Source of the DNA: Selaginella moellendorffii
Lineage: Eukaryota; Streptophyta; Lycopodiopsida; Selaginellales; Selaginellaceae
Assembly: GCF_000143415.4 (NCBI RefSeq)
Contig: NW_003314330.1
Span: 186,001-250,000, forward strand
Direction: 5' to 3'
Length of the DNA stretch: 64,000 nucleotides
Shown here one piece after another: positions 45,099 through 56,830 of the stretch. The notes under the pieces are model-generated. The model had not been told where the DNA came from and did not search any database. It saw only the letters and a list, made by a program, of their open reading frames with translations. The translations under genes were made by a program, and so were the position numbers. Every line of letters starts with the position of its first letter. Position 1 is the first letter of the stretch.

Positions 45099-45541
45099 TG
45101 TAGCACACTTTATCTCTCTCCCTTAAGCAAATAGGAAAAAAGGGCAATTGTTTGATGAGAGAGCCTTTAATGGCTATTTTATCCCCATTTATCCTCCAAA
45201 GTTCTAAAGATCCACGGTGACAATATATTTAAATCTCATCCCATGATCATATGTGCTACACTCACTCCCCTTTCAGAGATATCAATATCCTCATTGACTA
45301 TTGACTAATAACCCCTACTGAGCCAAAGGGAATCAACACCTCCATTTCCGCATTAAATTTACCAATCCTTCGTGGATACTCCACATAAGAGGAAGGATGT
45401 ATGCATGGATGCCCAATATATACGATTTCAAATTTAGGGGTAGAAATATACCTTGCTCAAGGGTATATTATATTTTTAAGTAGCCACTAATAAATGGGAA
45501 TCAAACCTGTGCCATTTGCTCCGATACCACATGTAGCGCAC
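45099..45541 (-). mobile_element. TRIM-A copy, inverted and 5'-truncated
   Basis: On the minus strand it holds the last ten bases of a 5' LTR, the primer site TGGTATCGGAGC (45518-45529), the same interior as 32741-33091, a purine tract, and a full 162-bp 3' LTR (45099-45260). It is more diverged than the copy at 32.6 kb. Confidence 0.8.
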
Positions 45542-45898
45542 TTGGGGATAGTCCAAAGTTGAGTTGAGCTCACGAGTTGAGCTCAATTCAACATAAGTCA
45601 ACTCAAGTCAACATAGTCAATAAGAAGTATTACAAAGCAAATCTAAATTGAACAAATGAAGGTTTTAACAAACTTTAAAATATTAAAATATGTAAATATC
45701 TGAGTTAAAAGTTTCTATAAGATTGAAATGTTTAAAAAAGATAAAATTCACGAGAACCTATCTTTTATAAAACTATATTATTTTATTATGACAACTGTTA
45801 CAGCTGTTATATTTGATTTGACTACTTAATATTTTGAATACTTTTACAACTGTAGATACTATTCCTTCATTCAAAAGATTTTTTAGGTTCTTGAAAAG

Positions 45899-46099
45899 AT
45901 GGGAAGCAAAAAAAATATAAGATATGTGAGTAAGAGTTGTAATGCAAAGGAATGTGAGAATGTTAATTTTGTTTCACTACCACAATCTCCATATTACACT
46001 TCTAGTCCTTATTATCCATCTGGAAATGTGAAGACTATTATCACGATTGATAAAAATGTTTTTGTTACTTTTGAAATAACAAGAGAAATGAAGAAATGA
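45899..46099 (+). pseudogene. Small SPYY-motif gene relic, paralogue of 50084-50341
   Basis: The 66-residue frame contains NVNFVSLPQSPYYTSS and ITIDKNVFVTFEI. It aligns with VEYISLPNSPYYTPGD and LTTIENAPVTSETT of the small gene inside the giant element. This suggests the DNA left of the giant element belongs to a related, older copy of the same family. Function unknown. Confidence 0.5.
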
Positions 46100-46749
46100 A
46101 CAGCATGGTGGAAAGCACCAAGAAATCTACTCCATAAAACTTTCCATGATATTTGTAATTTACATATTAATTCATATTAAAAACTCTGTTGCCTAGCTAT
46201 ATTGCAATCCTTTCATATGATAAGACCAAGGTATATTTTGCAATGAATCCTCATTAAAATTTTTTGGGAATTGTTTGTAAATAATAATAAAAAAAATCGA
46301 AATCTTTCGAAAGACTCAAAAGTAATATCACATCAAAGAATCAACTTTATCTACATTTCCAAGACTGAAAGGCAATCTCACATGAGAGAATGGTAGTATG
46401 CCAACGTGCTCTGCCACTATAATGTGGTCTATATTTCCTTACAATTTATTTCCCTAAACATTTGGTATGTGTAGAAAAGAATATATGTGTAGCAAAGTAG
46501 GATTCATCATAATGATAGAGCATGTGTATACATGATAATCTAAAATTCTAGAAGCCCTTATGTTTACAAGAAAGCTATGATTATGAAGCCCTATTCCAAG
46601 ACTGACATTTAAAGAATCTGAGTATTATCAGTTGCATAATAAATAAACCTCATTCCCAAGACTAAAACTTAGTATATAAACTATCTAGAAAAGTTGTAGT
46701 CATCATAGGTTTTTTGTTCTCCTTGAGTTCTTTAGAAGTTTGTATTGAA

Positions 46750-47217
46750 ATGGCTCAAAGGAGAGTCATTGCTACTCGTATTTGGCCCCCCAGCATTTTA
46801 TATTAATCTCCACCTCCATCCCCAAGTTCTACCAACATTCCACCTTCACCTCCACATAACAATCCTTTTTCTACTGAGGGCTCTAGTGAAGTTGAACTAA
46901 AGCTCCCTATATATGAAATTCCGAATCTTACTACTAGAGAGGGATTGCCTCTAGTGCTTCAAAAGCAATGCCACATGTTTTTGCAAAATCTTGCTTTTGA
47001 CATGGTAGGACTACTTGAAAGCACAGAATGCTATTACATTCAGTGTCCAATATACTACTTTTTCTTGGACAAGACAAATGGCTCTATGGGTTTACAAAAT
47101 TTTCTTAAGCACTATAGGAATTGCCCAACGGCGGGTTTGGAAAATGTGCACGTGTGTACAATAGATTCAAGAATGAGTTACGGACACATACCACTATCGC
47201 TTCATGGTGAGGAATAA
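46750..47217 (+). pseudogene. Unrecognised protein gene with one in-frame stop
   Basis: ATG at 46750 gives MAQRRVIATRIWPPSILY, then TAA, then the same frame continues through a Pro/Ser-rich stretch and LLESTECYYIQCPIYYFFLD to the stop at 47217 (about 155 codons). The aromatic block looks like real protein sequence, but I recognise no family. It lies beside other relics of the giant-element family. Confidence 0.4.
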
Positions 47218-47531
47218 CATCCCCTTGGGAAATATTACATCTGCTATCTACAAAATATGGGGTTTTCAGGCCACCCTACAGTAGAATGTAAAATTTAGAA
47301 TTACTTTACAATAGTATTGTCACTATTAAAAGAAAAAATATAATAAAATAATATTAGTTGTAGGTAATATACCTTGTTCTAAAAGGTGCTATCATATCAT
47401 ATACAATTGTTTACAAAATGTTGAAGGAGGAGATGGCAACACATAAGCAGTATAAAAGAAATCATTATGTTGATGATGAGGCAGAAGAAAACTAATTGCA
47501 TCCTTACATAAAATAGAAAGCTTGTTATATG

Positions 47532-47598
47532 TTAGATGTCAGTGAAAGTGTCAGATGTCAATAAAATTGTCAGATGTCAGTGTCAGTGTCAGATATCA
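47532..47598. repeat. Short GTCAGATGTCA tandem repeat
   Basis: GTCAGATGTCA-type units repeat about five times just beyond the stop codon of the gene on the minus strand. Confidence 0.6.
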
Positions 47599-47624
47599 TA
47601 ATTGCAAATTATCATTCTCACTTG

Positions 47625-49320
47625 TCACCATTGTGGGGAAGATTCACCTTGCATATGTTGAGCCATAGCTTCTACATAGTCAGAGAGACTTCCAAAGCCT
47701 CCAATTCTAGAAACTCTAGATGACTGTGATCTATAAAATAGAATTAAACATATATTGAAATTTTAATAAACATAATTTACCTCCTTAAGGTTGAAGGCAA
47801 CTCACGAAATCCTCTGAGCCGGCGTTTAAAGAAATGATGTTCTTCAATAGCAAACACTGACTTACCAGAGTCACATGCTGCCTCCACCATAGAACCGCTA
47901 TCTGTTGTGCAATCAATCACAACACCATTTGGTGGGCAATAGAGCCCAAGCAAAACTTGTATTGCCGATGGAGTTCGAAATCGGTACCCTGGAAACGTGT
48001 TGTGGATTTGCTCATCCACAAGGTTGGGTATGATGTTAGTGGAACTATTGTACCCAGGCAAAACACGTGTTGCACGTTCACTATCACGAAACCCATCATG
48101 TGTGTTTTTGCAGAAGGCATGATAGGTCCATATCATAACCTGGAAAATAAAAATATTTAGAAATTAGATAAAAATATAAGATACATACTCACCTTTTTAG
48201 GCTTCCCTTGGACACCCCTCGTATTGACACCAATAGGATCCATGATGCACCTGGAAGAGAATGACTTGAAATGAACTTCTGTTGCGCATGTCATAAGCTC
48301 ATACATCTAGTTGGGGTCGTTCGGTAGGATGAAGACGGCATGGCCAGCTTCGAGCATAAGTGCTTCGGACAATAGGAATGCATTGCGCATATGGTCAGGT
48401 GTGAGAAAGTTCCAATCCTCAACTTTCCTATCGATATCTGAAAGACCATCTGGAAAGTCGAAGAGAATGAAGTCCACAACTAGGAGTAAGGGCCTTTGTA
48501 TCTTTCGGCACCAACGGTTGAACTGGTGTTGTATATCCATGTTGATGTCGTCTTCCATGAAAGATGTCAACAATCTACTGTAAGAGCCAATGAAGATACC
48601 CACAATGCCTCACTGTGTTACTGGGGACACAGAATGAACATATAAAAGAGCTAAGTGAATGAAAAAAACAATAAATAGTATACTATTGTCATATGGCATG
48701 TTGTCAATGAGAGTTCCTCTAACTCCTCTTCACAAGCATCTCGTCGAGCTGGAATGAAATTACTATCAACAGTCATTGCTGCAAAAAACATGTATTACCA
48801 CCTTTAGTTTGTAAAATTCACTTTTGCTTACCTCGTGGTTGACGTGATATTCTGTGAACCACTTGATCATCATTATTTACTAGTAAAACCTGATCTGGAT
48901 TTTGGTTGTTTGATGGTTGAACTGGAGCCTAATCCTGGCTGTCTGGTGGTGGAACACAAACTTAATCTGGAGCTTCCTCATCCTCGTCTCCATTGTCATT
49001 TGCATTGCCATCGTTGCTAGCATTGACAATTTCCTTGCGATTTAGTGTAAAGGTCTCCTTGCCTAGAAGTTCTAACTCCCAAAAGCATTCTATCTTCTGT
49101 GCCTTCAAAACTCTCGCAAACATTTGTTAGGTACATTCTTCCATCCCTTACACCCTTTACAACAAGTCGAGTGCAAACTGGTGTCTCAAATGGCATGCCT
49201 CTATATTGAAGATACCTATAAACAATATATATTAAAAAACAATCTTAGAAATCATATTATACCTATAAGCTACATGTCGCATAAAATAAAGTTGACCATG
49301 TTAGATCATAAGTTGTTGTG
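47625..49320 (-). pseudogene. 3' half of a ParB/methyltransferase-like gene, cut by the giant element
   Basis: Minus-strand exons read, in order: GMPFETPVCTRLVVKGVRDG (near 49200), a Glu/Asp-rich linker, LLLVVDFILFDFPDG (48490-48430), HMRNAFLLSEALMLEAGHAV then FILPNDPN (TAG at 48307-48309), exon to 48193, exon 48139-47781 with PNGVVIDCTTDSGSMVEAAC and SVFAIEEHHFFKRRL, and a last exon SRIGGFGSLSDYVEAMAQ ending TGA at 47625-47627. FDFPDG sits where DNA methyltransferases have DPPY, and VIDCTTDSGSMVEAA-CDSG resembles the SAM-binding DP-GSGT-AA-GR block. The opposite half, with a ParB-like motif, lies at 62619-64000. The methyltransferase assignment is inference from these short motifs. Confidence 0.5.
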
Positions 49321-49405
49321 CCCCGCCACCCCATAGAGGTACAAAGAAGTTCCCATAGTTCTGGGCACCATGCCCATGAGCGATTATGCCAAACAAAGAC
49401 ACAGG
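49321..49405 (-). repeat. 85-bp copy of transposase coding sequence outside the left TIR
   Basis: 49321-49405 matches 52105-52189 with a single mismatch and encodes PVSLFGIIAHGHGAQNYG and NFFVPLWGGG. Sequence on either side does not match. It lies 17 bp outside the left target duplication. Confidence 0.85.
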
Positions 49406-49425
49406 TGTGCTTGTAGACTTCTCTA

Positions 49426-49449
49426 AAGCTCTATTTCGTTAAAGTGGGA
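49426..49449 (+). repeat. Left terminal inverted repeat of the giant element
   Basis: 24 bp, identical to the reverse complement of 62591-62614. Followed by TTTATTCAGTAAAATGGGAC, also found at one end of the MITE. Confidence 0.92.
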
Positions 49450-49966
49450 TTTATTCAGTAAAATGGGACTAGGTACAAATTTTCAAGTATTTGAAAATGA
49501 CGTGAAATTATATGTTTTTTGTCCAGGGGCTAGATATATCTGGGGCATGGTGACTAGTGCAGTGACTTTATGTCCAGACTGAGTCCATCTGGTTGTATAA
49601 TAAATCTCATTGTCAAGGTGAACAAGCCGAATCTGAAGCTAAAGAAGAGCGATGGCATGCGCGCACACACTATTTGTTTGTTCATTGAGCGTGTGGTGAA
49701 CTTTCCAAGATGAACGTCATTCCTATTAGCCAGACATATAACTTAATGGTGAGAACATTTAGATATTATTCAATGTTATCTTTTTCTAACGAATCTAATT
49801 GTGAAGGTGTAGCAAGAGGCATTGCTAGTCTGGAGAAGTCATTTAACTCATTTGACCCTTGAAATTTTCATGAAACTAAATAACATTCATATTATTAAGG
49901 AATTTCTCTAGTACCTTTTTTTTACGACATAGAGGCTTGCATTTCTTTCAAAGGTGATTTAGTAAA

Positions 49967-50484
49967 AGGCCTGAGGGCACATGCCATTCTATTTCTCAGA
50001 CCGGTATTAAGATATACTAGTGCAAAGGGAAAAAGGTATTTGGTGATCAAGTAAATGGCATGAGGGCACACGCCATTATAAGCCTAAGCGCTAGTGGACA
50101 CCTCCTTTTTGGTACTCTCAGCGGTACTATCATCCTTCTCCGGGTCAGTTGTTTTGCTTTGGATTGTTGTTTCTGACGTTACTGGGGCGTTCTCGATAGT
50201 TGTTAATGTTGCCGTTTGTTCAGAAAAATGATCACCTGGAGTATAGTACGGGGAGTTTGGAAGACTTATATATTCTACATCTTCACCTATCTCCTTCTCC
50301 GTCTCCTTTTCTGCCTCACTTACAGATTTTGTGCTTGCCATGAGAACGCTCTTCACCCTAAAATATGGAGTTCGTTGTGTTATAAAAGGAAACCAACACA
50401 CACGCTGCAAGGGAATGATGGTACATAAAGCACGTAAGCCCACAATATGGGTTTATGTGCCATTAATATGGGCCACACGCCATA
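49967..50484. repeat. Family palindrome, three copies at the left end
   Basis: Copies at 49967-49989, 50053-50078 and 50466-50484 are imperfect versions of TGGCATGWGGCCWCATGCCA. They surround the small gene at 50084-50341. Confidence 0.7.
50084..50341 (-). CDS. Small acidic SPYY-motif protein, unknown function
   Basis: 85 residues from ATG at 50341: MASTKSVSEAEKETEKEIG, then VEYISLPNSPYYTPGD, then a Thr/Ser/Glu/Lys-rich tail. No known domain is recognised. A relic of the same gene at 45899-46099 keeps the SLP-SPYYT core, so the core has been conserved within the family. It lies between the left TIR and the transposase gene on the same strand as the transposase. Confidence 0.5.
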   Translation of the reverse strand: MASTKSVSEAEKETEKEIGEDVEYISLPNSPYYTPGDHFSEQTATLTTIENAPVTSETTIQSKTTDPEKDDSTAESTKKEVSTSA

Positions 50485-50556
50485 TTATTAGATTTATGCA
50501 CGTGTGATTGGTAAATGCATATGTCACATCATCTTTGTTTTACCTCACACACTATA

Positions 50557-53500
50557 TCAAGCCTCCTCTGATTCAGATTCGGATTGTTCACCTTGAAATA
50601 AAATACATTAGAAACTTAGTAAAGGAATATTAATGAATCTCACCTTGAACCCGGGTTATGAATGCTCTTGCTGCATCTCTTGCATGGTCTAGCAAGGTGA
50701 TGGTGGCACTCTGCTTCCGCATCCAACCATGCACAACATTATCCACCGATATGCTCATGCTGGGATCCCTTGGATTCAGCACCCATCTCTTTTCTAGGCA
50801 ATCCTTCGTATATCCGGAACTTGGCTTGAACCACTCCACAGTTACATTGAAGGAGTTAGTTTTCGCGTCCTCCTCTGCATCAGTGATGCAGCGCCCTACC
50901 CATATCATTTGTTTTTTATTACTGGGTCTGACAAGCACGACCATTCCTTTGCAGACCTGTACTGGATTGAATGCTGAATCCGGCTTCTTGTTCCTCGGCC
51001 CACAATAGTGATCCTCAACATCGTTATCTGTCACTGCATTTCCAGAGGACATTGTTCCGCTACTATCTGGTGCTCTGGGTTCTGGCCAAAAGGACTCTTC
51101 CAATTCTTCATATACAACCGGCCCATTTTGGATAGCAGATATAATATTCTCCCAGTATTCGAGCAAAGGCTTGCACCTCTGAAAATAGGATTCTCCACCA
51201 AACACCAACCCCCTCTTCCAGAAGGCAATATGCTGTTTAATCCCAGCCACTATACTTTCCTGGTCTTTGAGTCCATCCGGGTGCATCGGCCGTGGGGAAC
51301 CCTAAGGAATCATAGGTTCCCCAGTTATGGGATCTCTCTTGAAGAGTTCAATGCCGTCCACTAGCAGCCACACTATGTCCCATTCTCTCATCTTGTACCT
51401 CATCACTGGAGCACCGTCACACATGCTGAAATGAAACTAAAGAGGCTTGGAGTGGCCAATCAGCGTTTCGGATCCGTCCCTGATGTAGCCTCTTACAAAC
51501 CCCTTAAAGTCTGGAACCTCTGTCACAAGTGCAACTTCAACAGTGCTTTTGATGCAATTTTGGAATTCATCGTAGAGTTGTGGGAGGGTGAGGACATTGG
51601 ATCGCCGGAGGGACTCTGCCAGGTGACTGAACATGGCATCGATGTCTTCATGAGTGTGCCCAACCATGAGAAAGCCAAGTGTAACCGTTTCAAATATGCC
51701 TTTGGCAACAAGCATCGCCAAGTACGCGAAGACGTACATGTTTTTGTTCTCACTGCCAGCATTGTCTGTTTGGAGCAGAAGATGGGGTGGAAGGCCACAT
51801 CGGCCGCAAGAACTTCCTTGAGATTCTGCTTCGTTTGGATGAGGCTGTGCATTCACCGGGCGACCAGCCTCGTCGGAATGGCATGAGGCCTCACGTGATA
51901 ACCCTACAATCTGACGGCCAACATATTCACTGGGATGGCATGGGGCCCCACACGATACTGCAAGCCTTTGCTCCTCCTCCAGCTGAACCTTGTATGGGGT
52001 TCGATCGACAAGGGCCTTATGCAAGGGTTAGCCGTTCAGCTCAGTCTGCGCACTTTGCAGAGACCTTAAGTGTTTTGCTAGGGACGCAATCATCATGTTT
52101 GCACCCCCGCCACCCCATAGAGGTACAAAGAAGTTCCCATAGTTCTGGGCACCATGCCCATGAGCGATTATGCCAAACAGAGACACAGGCAGCTGCATGG
52201 ATGAAGAGATTGCCTTGGGGGCAGGATTGAGTCGAAGTAAACATGTCTTTTTCTGGTCCATTTTGTCGTGGATGATGCAGAGGTAAGAGTCAGGTCTCTC
52301 CATGGAGAGAATCCTGTTATGATAATATGCAGTCCTGCAGCTTCTCTGCTCGATGTTGTGGTCGAGCCGCCTTCTAACCAACGTCTCTCGCTCTTGAGCG
52401 CTGCAAGAATTCTTCGACAAAGCCATTTTGATAGCAGTGCACTCGTCACACTTTGAAAAGCTGGAGTACTTTCCTATACTCACATCCCTGAACTTGTTGT
52501 TCCACAATCTACTAAATCTAGATTGGCTTAGCCTCCTGTAGCCATTACTCTGGAGTTCCCGATTCACATCTTCCAATATGGCCCCCTTGGTATACATGGA
52601 AGGGAGAACTAGTTGGGTGTCTCGTGTTCCATCTTCCAAGAGGCGGGTTTTATGTGGTTGCTGCTCGCTACATGTCTCGACAAACCTCTTGAAGATTGCC
52701 TCTCCATATACAACATGACCCCTGGTTTTGTGCGTACCATCGTTCCCATGGACTGCCTGTTGAACCCTTTGTTCCTCGAACTCAGTTTTGATTCTGTAGA
52801 ATGTGGTTCGAGGGACTCCATAAATGATTCTCCATGCCTTCATGCAGACCAAACCCCTCTGGAAGACCATGCCCCCCACCTGATGTTCTGAAGCATCAAC
52901 AGATGACCGTAATGCCTCATACACAAAATTGCGAGTTGCCTTCCAGGACAATGTCTTGTATCTTGCTCTCTCCTCTTCAATAGCATCCCAATCAGCATGT
53001 TGACAGCACCTCCTCTTGCAACAAGCAACTGTCGAGACCATTCGAACCTCCATCGCCATTTTCTGCCTTTTCGGTTCGTTGCTCAGATCCCTTTGGCTGC
53101 ACTTTAGAAAGGTGTACTTTCTTTTCCCATGAAGAGATGTTCTGTCATCAGTTGTAGTGGTGTTTGATTGTGAATCCTTCACATTCTCAAACACTAAGTG
53201 CCTCAATTTCCACCGCACAATGCTTCCAATAGTCAGACTGTTTTCTTCTGTGTCAACAACCTCTAAAATCGCAACTCCAATATCATCCCAGCCCAATTCT
53301 TGATTAGCAACCGCATCTCTTGGATCGACAACTGTGGCTAAGCCCTCAGCTACCACCTCCCCCTCGGGGTTGTTTAGAAACACCTTCACCTGAATCCATG
53401 TAGCACGGTTTTTAAGATCCACGGAGGGAACATGCGTCGCACTTGCGCTGTCCCCAACATCTGCTTTCTTCTGAAGATTTTTCAAGGCAACAACAACATT

Positions 53501-53698
53501 TACCCCGACGACCATCTCTCCTCGTTCAATAGCGACCACATTCCCATCGAAGACAGTCTCTACTGATACAACAGCATTGCCTTCCCCAAGGCTTTGACAG
53601 TGTATAACAAAGTTCCGATCCATAGACACAAGGGTCCCTTTTGCAACTCTCTTCCCACCATTCAAAATGTAAACCTTTTCCCCAACCCTGAAGGCCAT
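50557..53698 (-). pseudogene. DUF7869-like DDE/RNase H-fold transposase gene, with in-frame stops
   Basis: The largest frame (53698-52028, 556 residues) starts MAFRVGEKVYILNGGKRVAK, has Cys-rich CCKRRCCQH, a helix-turn-helix-like CMKAWRIIYGVPRTTFYRI, zinc-type KCDECTAIK, and LCIIHDKMDQKK (candidate first Asp). After a 190-250-bp gap holding two family palindromes (51876-51957) it resumes with LLLQTDNAGSENKN (second Asp), FLMVGHTHEDIDAMFSHLA (hallmark) and LIGHSKPL. The same frame then passes TAG at 51437-51439 and again near 51302, and continues as a C-terminal domain (50644-51300) and a last exon SESESEEA ending at 50557. TDN-ENKN plus GHTHEDID is typical of plant DUF7869 proteins. The gap probably contains an intron; the TAGs could be mutations or lie in unrecognised introns. 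Confidence 0.72.
51876..51957. repeat. Family palindrome, two copies inside the transposase gene
   Basis: 51876-51899 (GGCATGAGGCCTCACG) and 51933-51957 (GGCATGGGGCCCCACACG) fall in the gap between the two conserved parts of the transposase, where an intron ending in CACAG is likely on the minus strand. Confidence 0.7.
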
Positions 53699-53779
53699 TC
53701 TGAAAGTGCAGAAAAGAAGTTAAGACCATACAAAAAATGATTGGAGAATGGCCTAAATCATAACATACCAAACAACCTC

Positions 53780-53972
53780 AATAGCATGAGGCCACATGCC
53801 ATTATTCAAACATGCTATTGACACCCACGTGAAATTTCGCATTCACAAAATTGGCATGAGGCCTCATGCCCTCTTGATATACACACAGCTGCAAGCAAGT
53901 AAAAACATACATGACAATACGCTAGCCATGAAATTGCAAGGGCCCAAGATGGCATGTGGCCTCATGCCATTT
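53780..53972. repeat. Family palindrome, three copies just upstream of the transposase
   Basis: 53780-53803, 53850-53873 and 53948-53972 are close to consensus, spaced about 70 and 98 bp, and lie 80-275 bp before the transposase ATG. The last (GATGGCATGTGGCCTCATGC) is nearly perfect. Confidence 0.85.
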
Positions 53973-54029
53973 CTAAATGTGGTCCTAAGCCATTCCATGG
54001 TGAACATACCAGGAAGCACAAGTGCCGAA

Positions 54030-54260
54030 TATCAAGAGGAAGCGGTAGCCACACCAAAGACAGTGCCGCTCGCAACACCGCAACTACTCGTAGTGCCGCT
54101 CGCAACACCGCAACTGCTCATAGCGCCACTCGCACAAACTGCCACTCGCATAAACTGCCGCTCGCAATGGCGCTCGCAATGCCGCAACCGCTCGTAGACG
54201 CATAAACCACAGCCCACAACGCCGCTTACACAAGCAGCACTCACTGCGCTCAGCGGAACC
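54030..54260. repeat. Degenerate GCCGCTCGCAACACCGCAACT repeats
   Basis: Short GC-rich units (CTCGCAACACCGCAACT and variants) repeat imperfectly; not coding. Confidence 0.6.
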
Positions 54261-54560
54261 AAGAACACGGCGCACAAAAATGATAGACCTAGGAATGAGT
54301 TCGAGAATTCAAAAATAACACACGCTTGAACGTCACATCAAATCCTCTGACAAACCAGATCTTATGATTCCTCTGACAAATTTCAAACTGAGTAGCTTCT
54401 AGACTTTGCTGTCGGAGGTTGAACTTTGTCACATCATGTCCTTGCCTCGATCCAGCTGTGCCATGTCAGTGATTCGAACTTTGCCATGCCATGTCAGCGA
54501 TCCGCGCCAAGATTATTCGCCGTGTAAAGAAATAATTATGCTGTGTGTGTACGTCCATTT

Positions 54561-55917
54561 ATGGCAATATAAGGCCACACGCCATTCAAAGAATAATGCT
54601 AGTCGAGCATTTTTTGGTGCATTTTTGGGTTCAAAATTGCATGAGCCCACACGCTATAAAGTTTATCTGCACCAAAAATAGAAACAGCTTTATTTACTTG
54701 GGAATTTAAGTGGTTGAGGCATTTTTAAACTTACAAACACATGCCCTACTTACATTCCTTTGGTTGCTTAAAATTCAAAAATATTATAAACCTTTCTTTT
54801 TGCATTTTCAATGTTTTCAATTATGGTTTTTGATTTTCGCAGGACCAGCCTAGTAATCTATTTGCATCCCGTCATGTTTATAGCTAGCTTTCGTTTGTCC
54901 CCTTCGCTAGCCTGAGATACATCTGCTCGGCATCTGCCTCTTACAGCATTTGCCCAGAAAGGGCATCTTTCTTCACGCAGCATTTGCCACATGTTTAGGG
55001 TTTAGGGTTTAGGGTTTAGCAATTCAGTAGCTTGATAAACATGCAAATATAGAACTTGATGCAAAATCCTTTGATATGTCACAATGCCCCTAGGACCATA
55101 AACACATTTCAATAGAGAGGGTCTTTTCATTTCATAACTCCTTACGTAGATCTTGGTGAAACCAGAGTTAGTGAAGTTGGTTTCTTGTGATCCCACATCT
55201 GATTGTGATGTCCCTTTGCAGTGTCGATGGAAAGGTCAATCCACACCAAACTGTAAAATCTTGGAGCAAAATAACGGTCGGATCTATGGCAAATGCCCCT
55301 GAAACATTGTAAGGCTCGTGTGGTCTCATGTGGTGTCCGATCGAGATGCTTCTTTGCAGGGTCATCAAGAAAGACATTGTATACCATTCTGTAAAATCTA
55401 GTTGCGATCTAACGGTTGGATCTCCAGAAAACTCAAAAAACTCTCGCGCATGTCAGAATATCCTAGAAATATACTCCTATGTGACCCTGAAAATGGCATG
55501 CGGCCCCACGCCATTCAAGAGATAACGGCAGATGACGCCGAGAATTTTTTGGCGCATTTTTTGGGTTCAAAATTGCATGAGCCCACACGCTATAAAGTTT
55601 ATCTTTGCCAAATAGAGAAAAGTTTATCTGTGTCATGTGAGGTAGTTACAGTCCTTTGTGCTCGACATCTGCCTCTTGCAGCATTTGCACTGAAAGGGAA
55701 TTTTTCTCCAGTCAGCATTTGGCCCTGAAAATGGCATGCACCCATACGCCATTCAAGGAATAACGCCACAGGATGCCTGGATTTTTGGGTTTAAAATGTT
55801 TAGGGTTTTTTGGGTTTTTTCAAAATATTTTGGGTCCAATGTTTTTTGGGCTTCTTTGGTTCAAAATTGCATGAGCCCACACGCTATAATATTGATTTGA
55901 GAGAAAAATAGAAACAG
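54561..55917. repeat. Three direct repeats with palindrome and GCATGAGCCCACACGC box
   Basis: Units at about 54569-54683, 55500-55614 and 55740-55917 share the right half of the palindrome (ACGCCATTCAA), a T-rich stretch, and AATTGCATGAGCCCACACGC. Two further related blocks (CATCTGCCTCTTRCAGCATT) at 54918 and 55668 show that a larger segment was duplicated. Confidence 0.75.
54991..55020 (+). repeat. Interstitial telomere-type tract (TTTAGGG)3-4
   Basis: Nearly four units of the plant telomere repeat occur between two repeat units of the divergent region. Confidence 0.88.
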
Positions 55918-56229
55918 ATAGAATTTCTTTATTTAGCTGAACATCTGCCATTTTTGGAAATACAAGATGCTTTGGAATATCCAATCATGCATGGTATAAA
56001 TATAGCGAGGGTATTAAATGATATCCCAATCATGATCTTTCTTTTGGATTTTGCGTGCATGCAGTCCGAGGAATGATGACGTTGCGGATTTCTTTTGGAT
56101 TTTGCATGCTTGCATGCGCGCGGCAATCCAGAAATTAATGGTGGCGCCCAAGTCCGAGGAATAATGACGTGGCAGGATTACCAACCGTTGTGACATTTCG
56201 CGCGTGTGAGGTTAGGTTTTGCATTTTGC

Positions 56230-56440
56230 TTCGTACTTGCGCTCGCACACTCGCGCTCGCGCTCACGCTCGCACACTCGCGCTCGCGCTCGCATCACACT
56301 CGCGCTCCCGCTCGCATCGCGCTCCCACTCGCGATCACGCTCACTTCTCTACAGGTTTCTCGTGTGCATCGGCATCCACTCGCGCTTGCATCACACTTGC
56401 GCTCGCATCGCGCTCGTGTGCATCGGCGTCCACTTCAAGA
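56230..56440. repeat. CTCGCACTCGCG-type simple repeats
   Basis: Imperfect GCTCGC/ACTCGC units give several long open frames rich in Arg and Ser; these are repeat artefacts. Confidence 0.75.
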
Positions 56441-56668
56441 CACACCCAGTTTGTAACTTCGCCGCCAACTCCGCCGCCCACTCTGCCACCCACACGCAGC
56501 CCACTTGGCGTCCCGGGAGATTTCAGCGCCACTCTCCAACTGTAAGTGGCAGAGTAGCCTTGCTACTACGATCCGCTGCACACACAGTGCACATTCGCCA
56601 GCGAGTCCGGCCTCGATTGTCACGGCCTTCATTCGGCTTCAAATGGTAAGTCTTTTAGGCCAAGTAGA

Positions 56669-56830
56669 AAATGGCATGAGGCCACATGCCATTCAGTAGC
56701 AACATTGGCATGCATCGATTGGGCTCTCGAGTGCAGTCCGGTTACAGATGGCATGTAGCCTCACGCCATCTTAGGATGCAGCCTCAAGATATCTGATGCA
56801 GTGGTGAATGGCGTGTGGCCTCACGTTATT
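56669..56830. repeat. Family palindrome, three copies in the first intron of the ParB-like gene
   Basis: 56669-56695 is nearly perfect (AATGGCATGAGGCCACATGC); 56746-56771 and 56804-56830 are weaker. All lie inside the intron directly after the start codon. Confidence 0.85.

Larger units (their letters stand above)
53699..56642. promoter_or_regulatory. Divergent control region between transposase and ParB-like genes
   Basis: 2.9 kb with no supported gene, lying between a minus-strand and a plus-strand gene. It contains six or more palindromes, three copies of a 110-180-bp direct repeat, a telomere-like tract and CTCGCACTCGCG-type simple repeats. The transposase 5' side alone has three palindromes within 200 bp. 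It is the natural place for the promoters of both genes; that role is inferred. Confidence 0.5.

Noticed and set aside
56169-56649. Arg/Ser-rich frames up to 147 residues
   Set aside because: Translated CTCGCACTCGCG repeats; three frames are open at once, and no start context or domain is seen.
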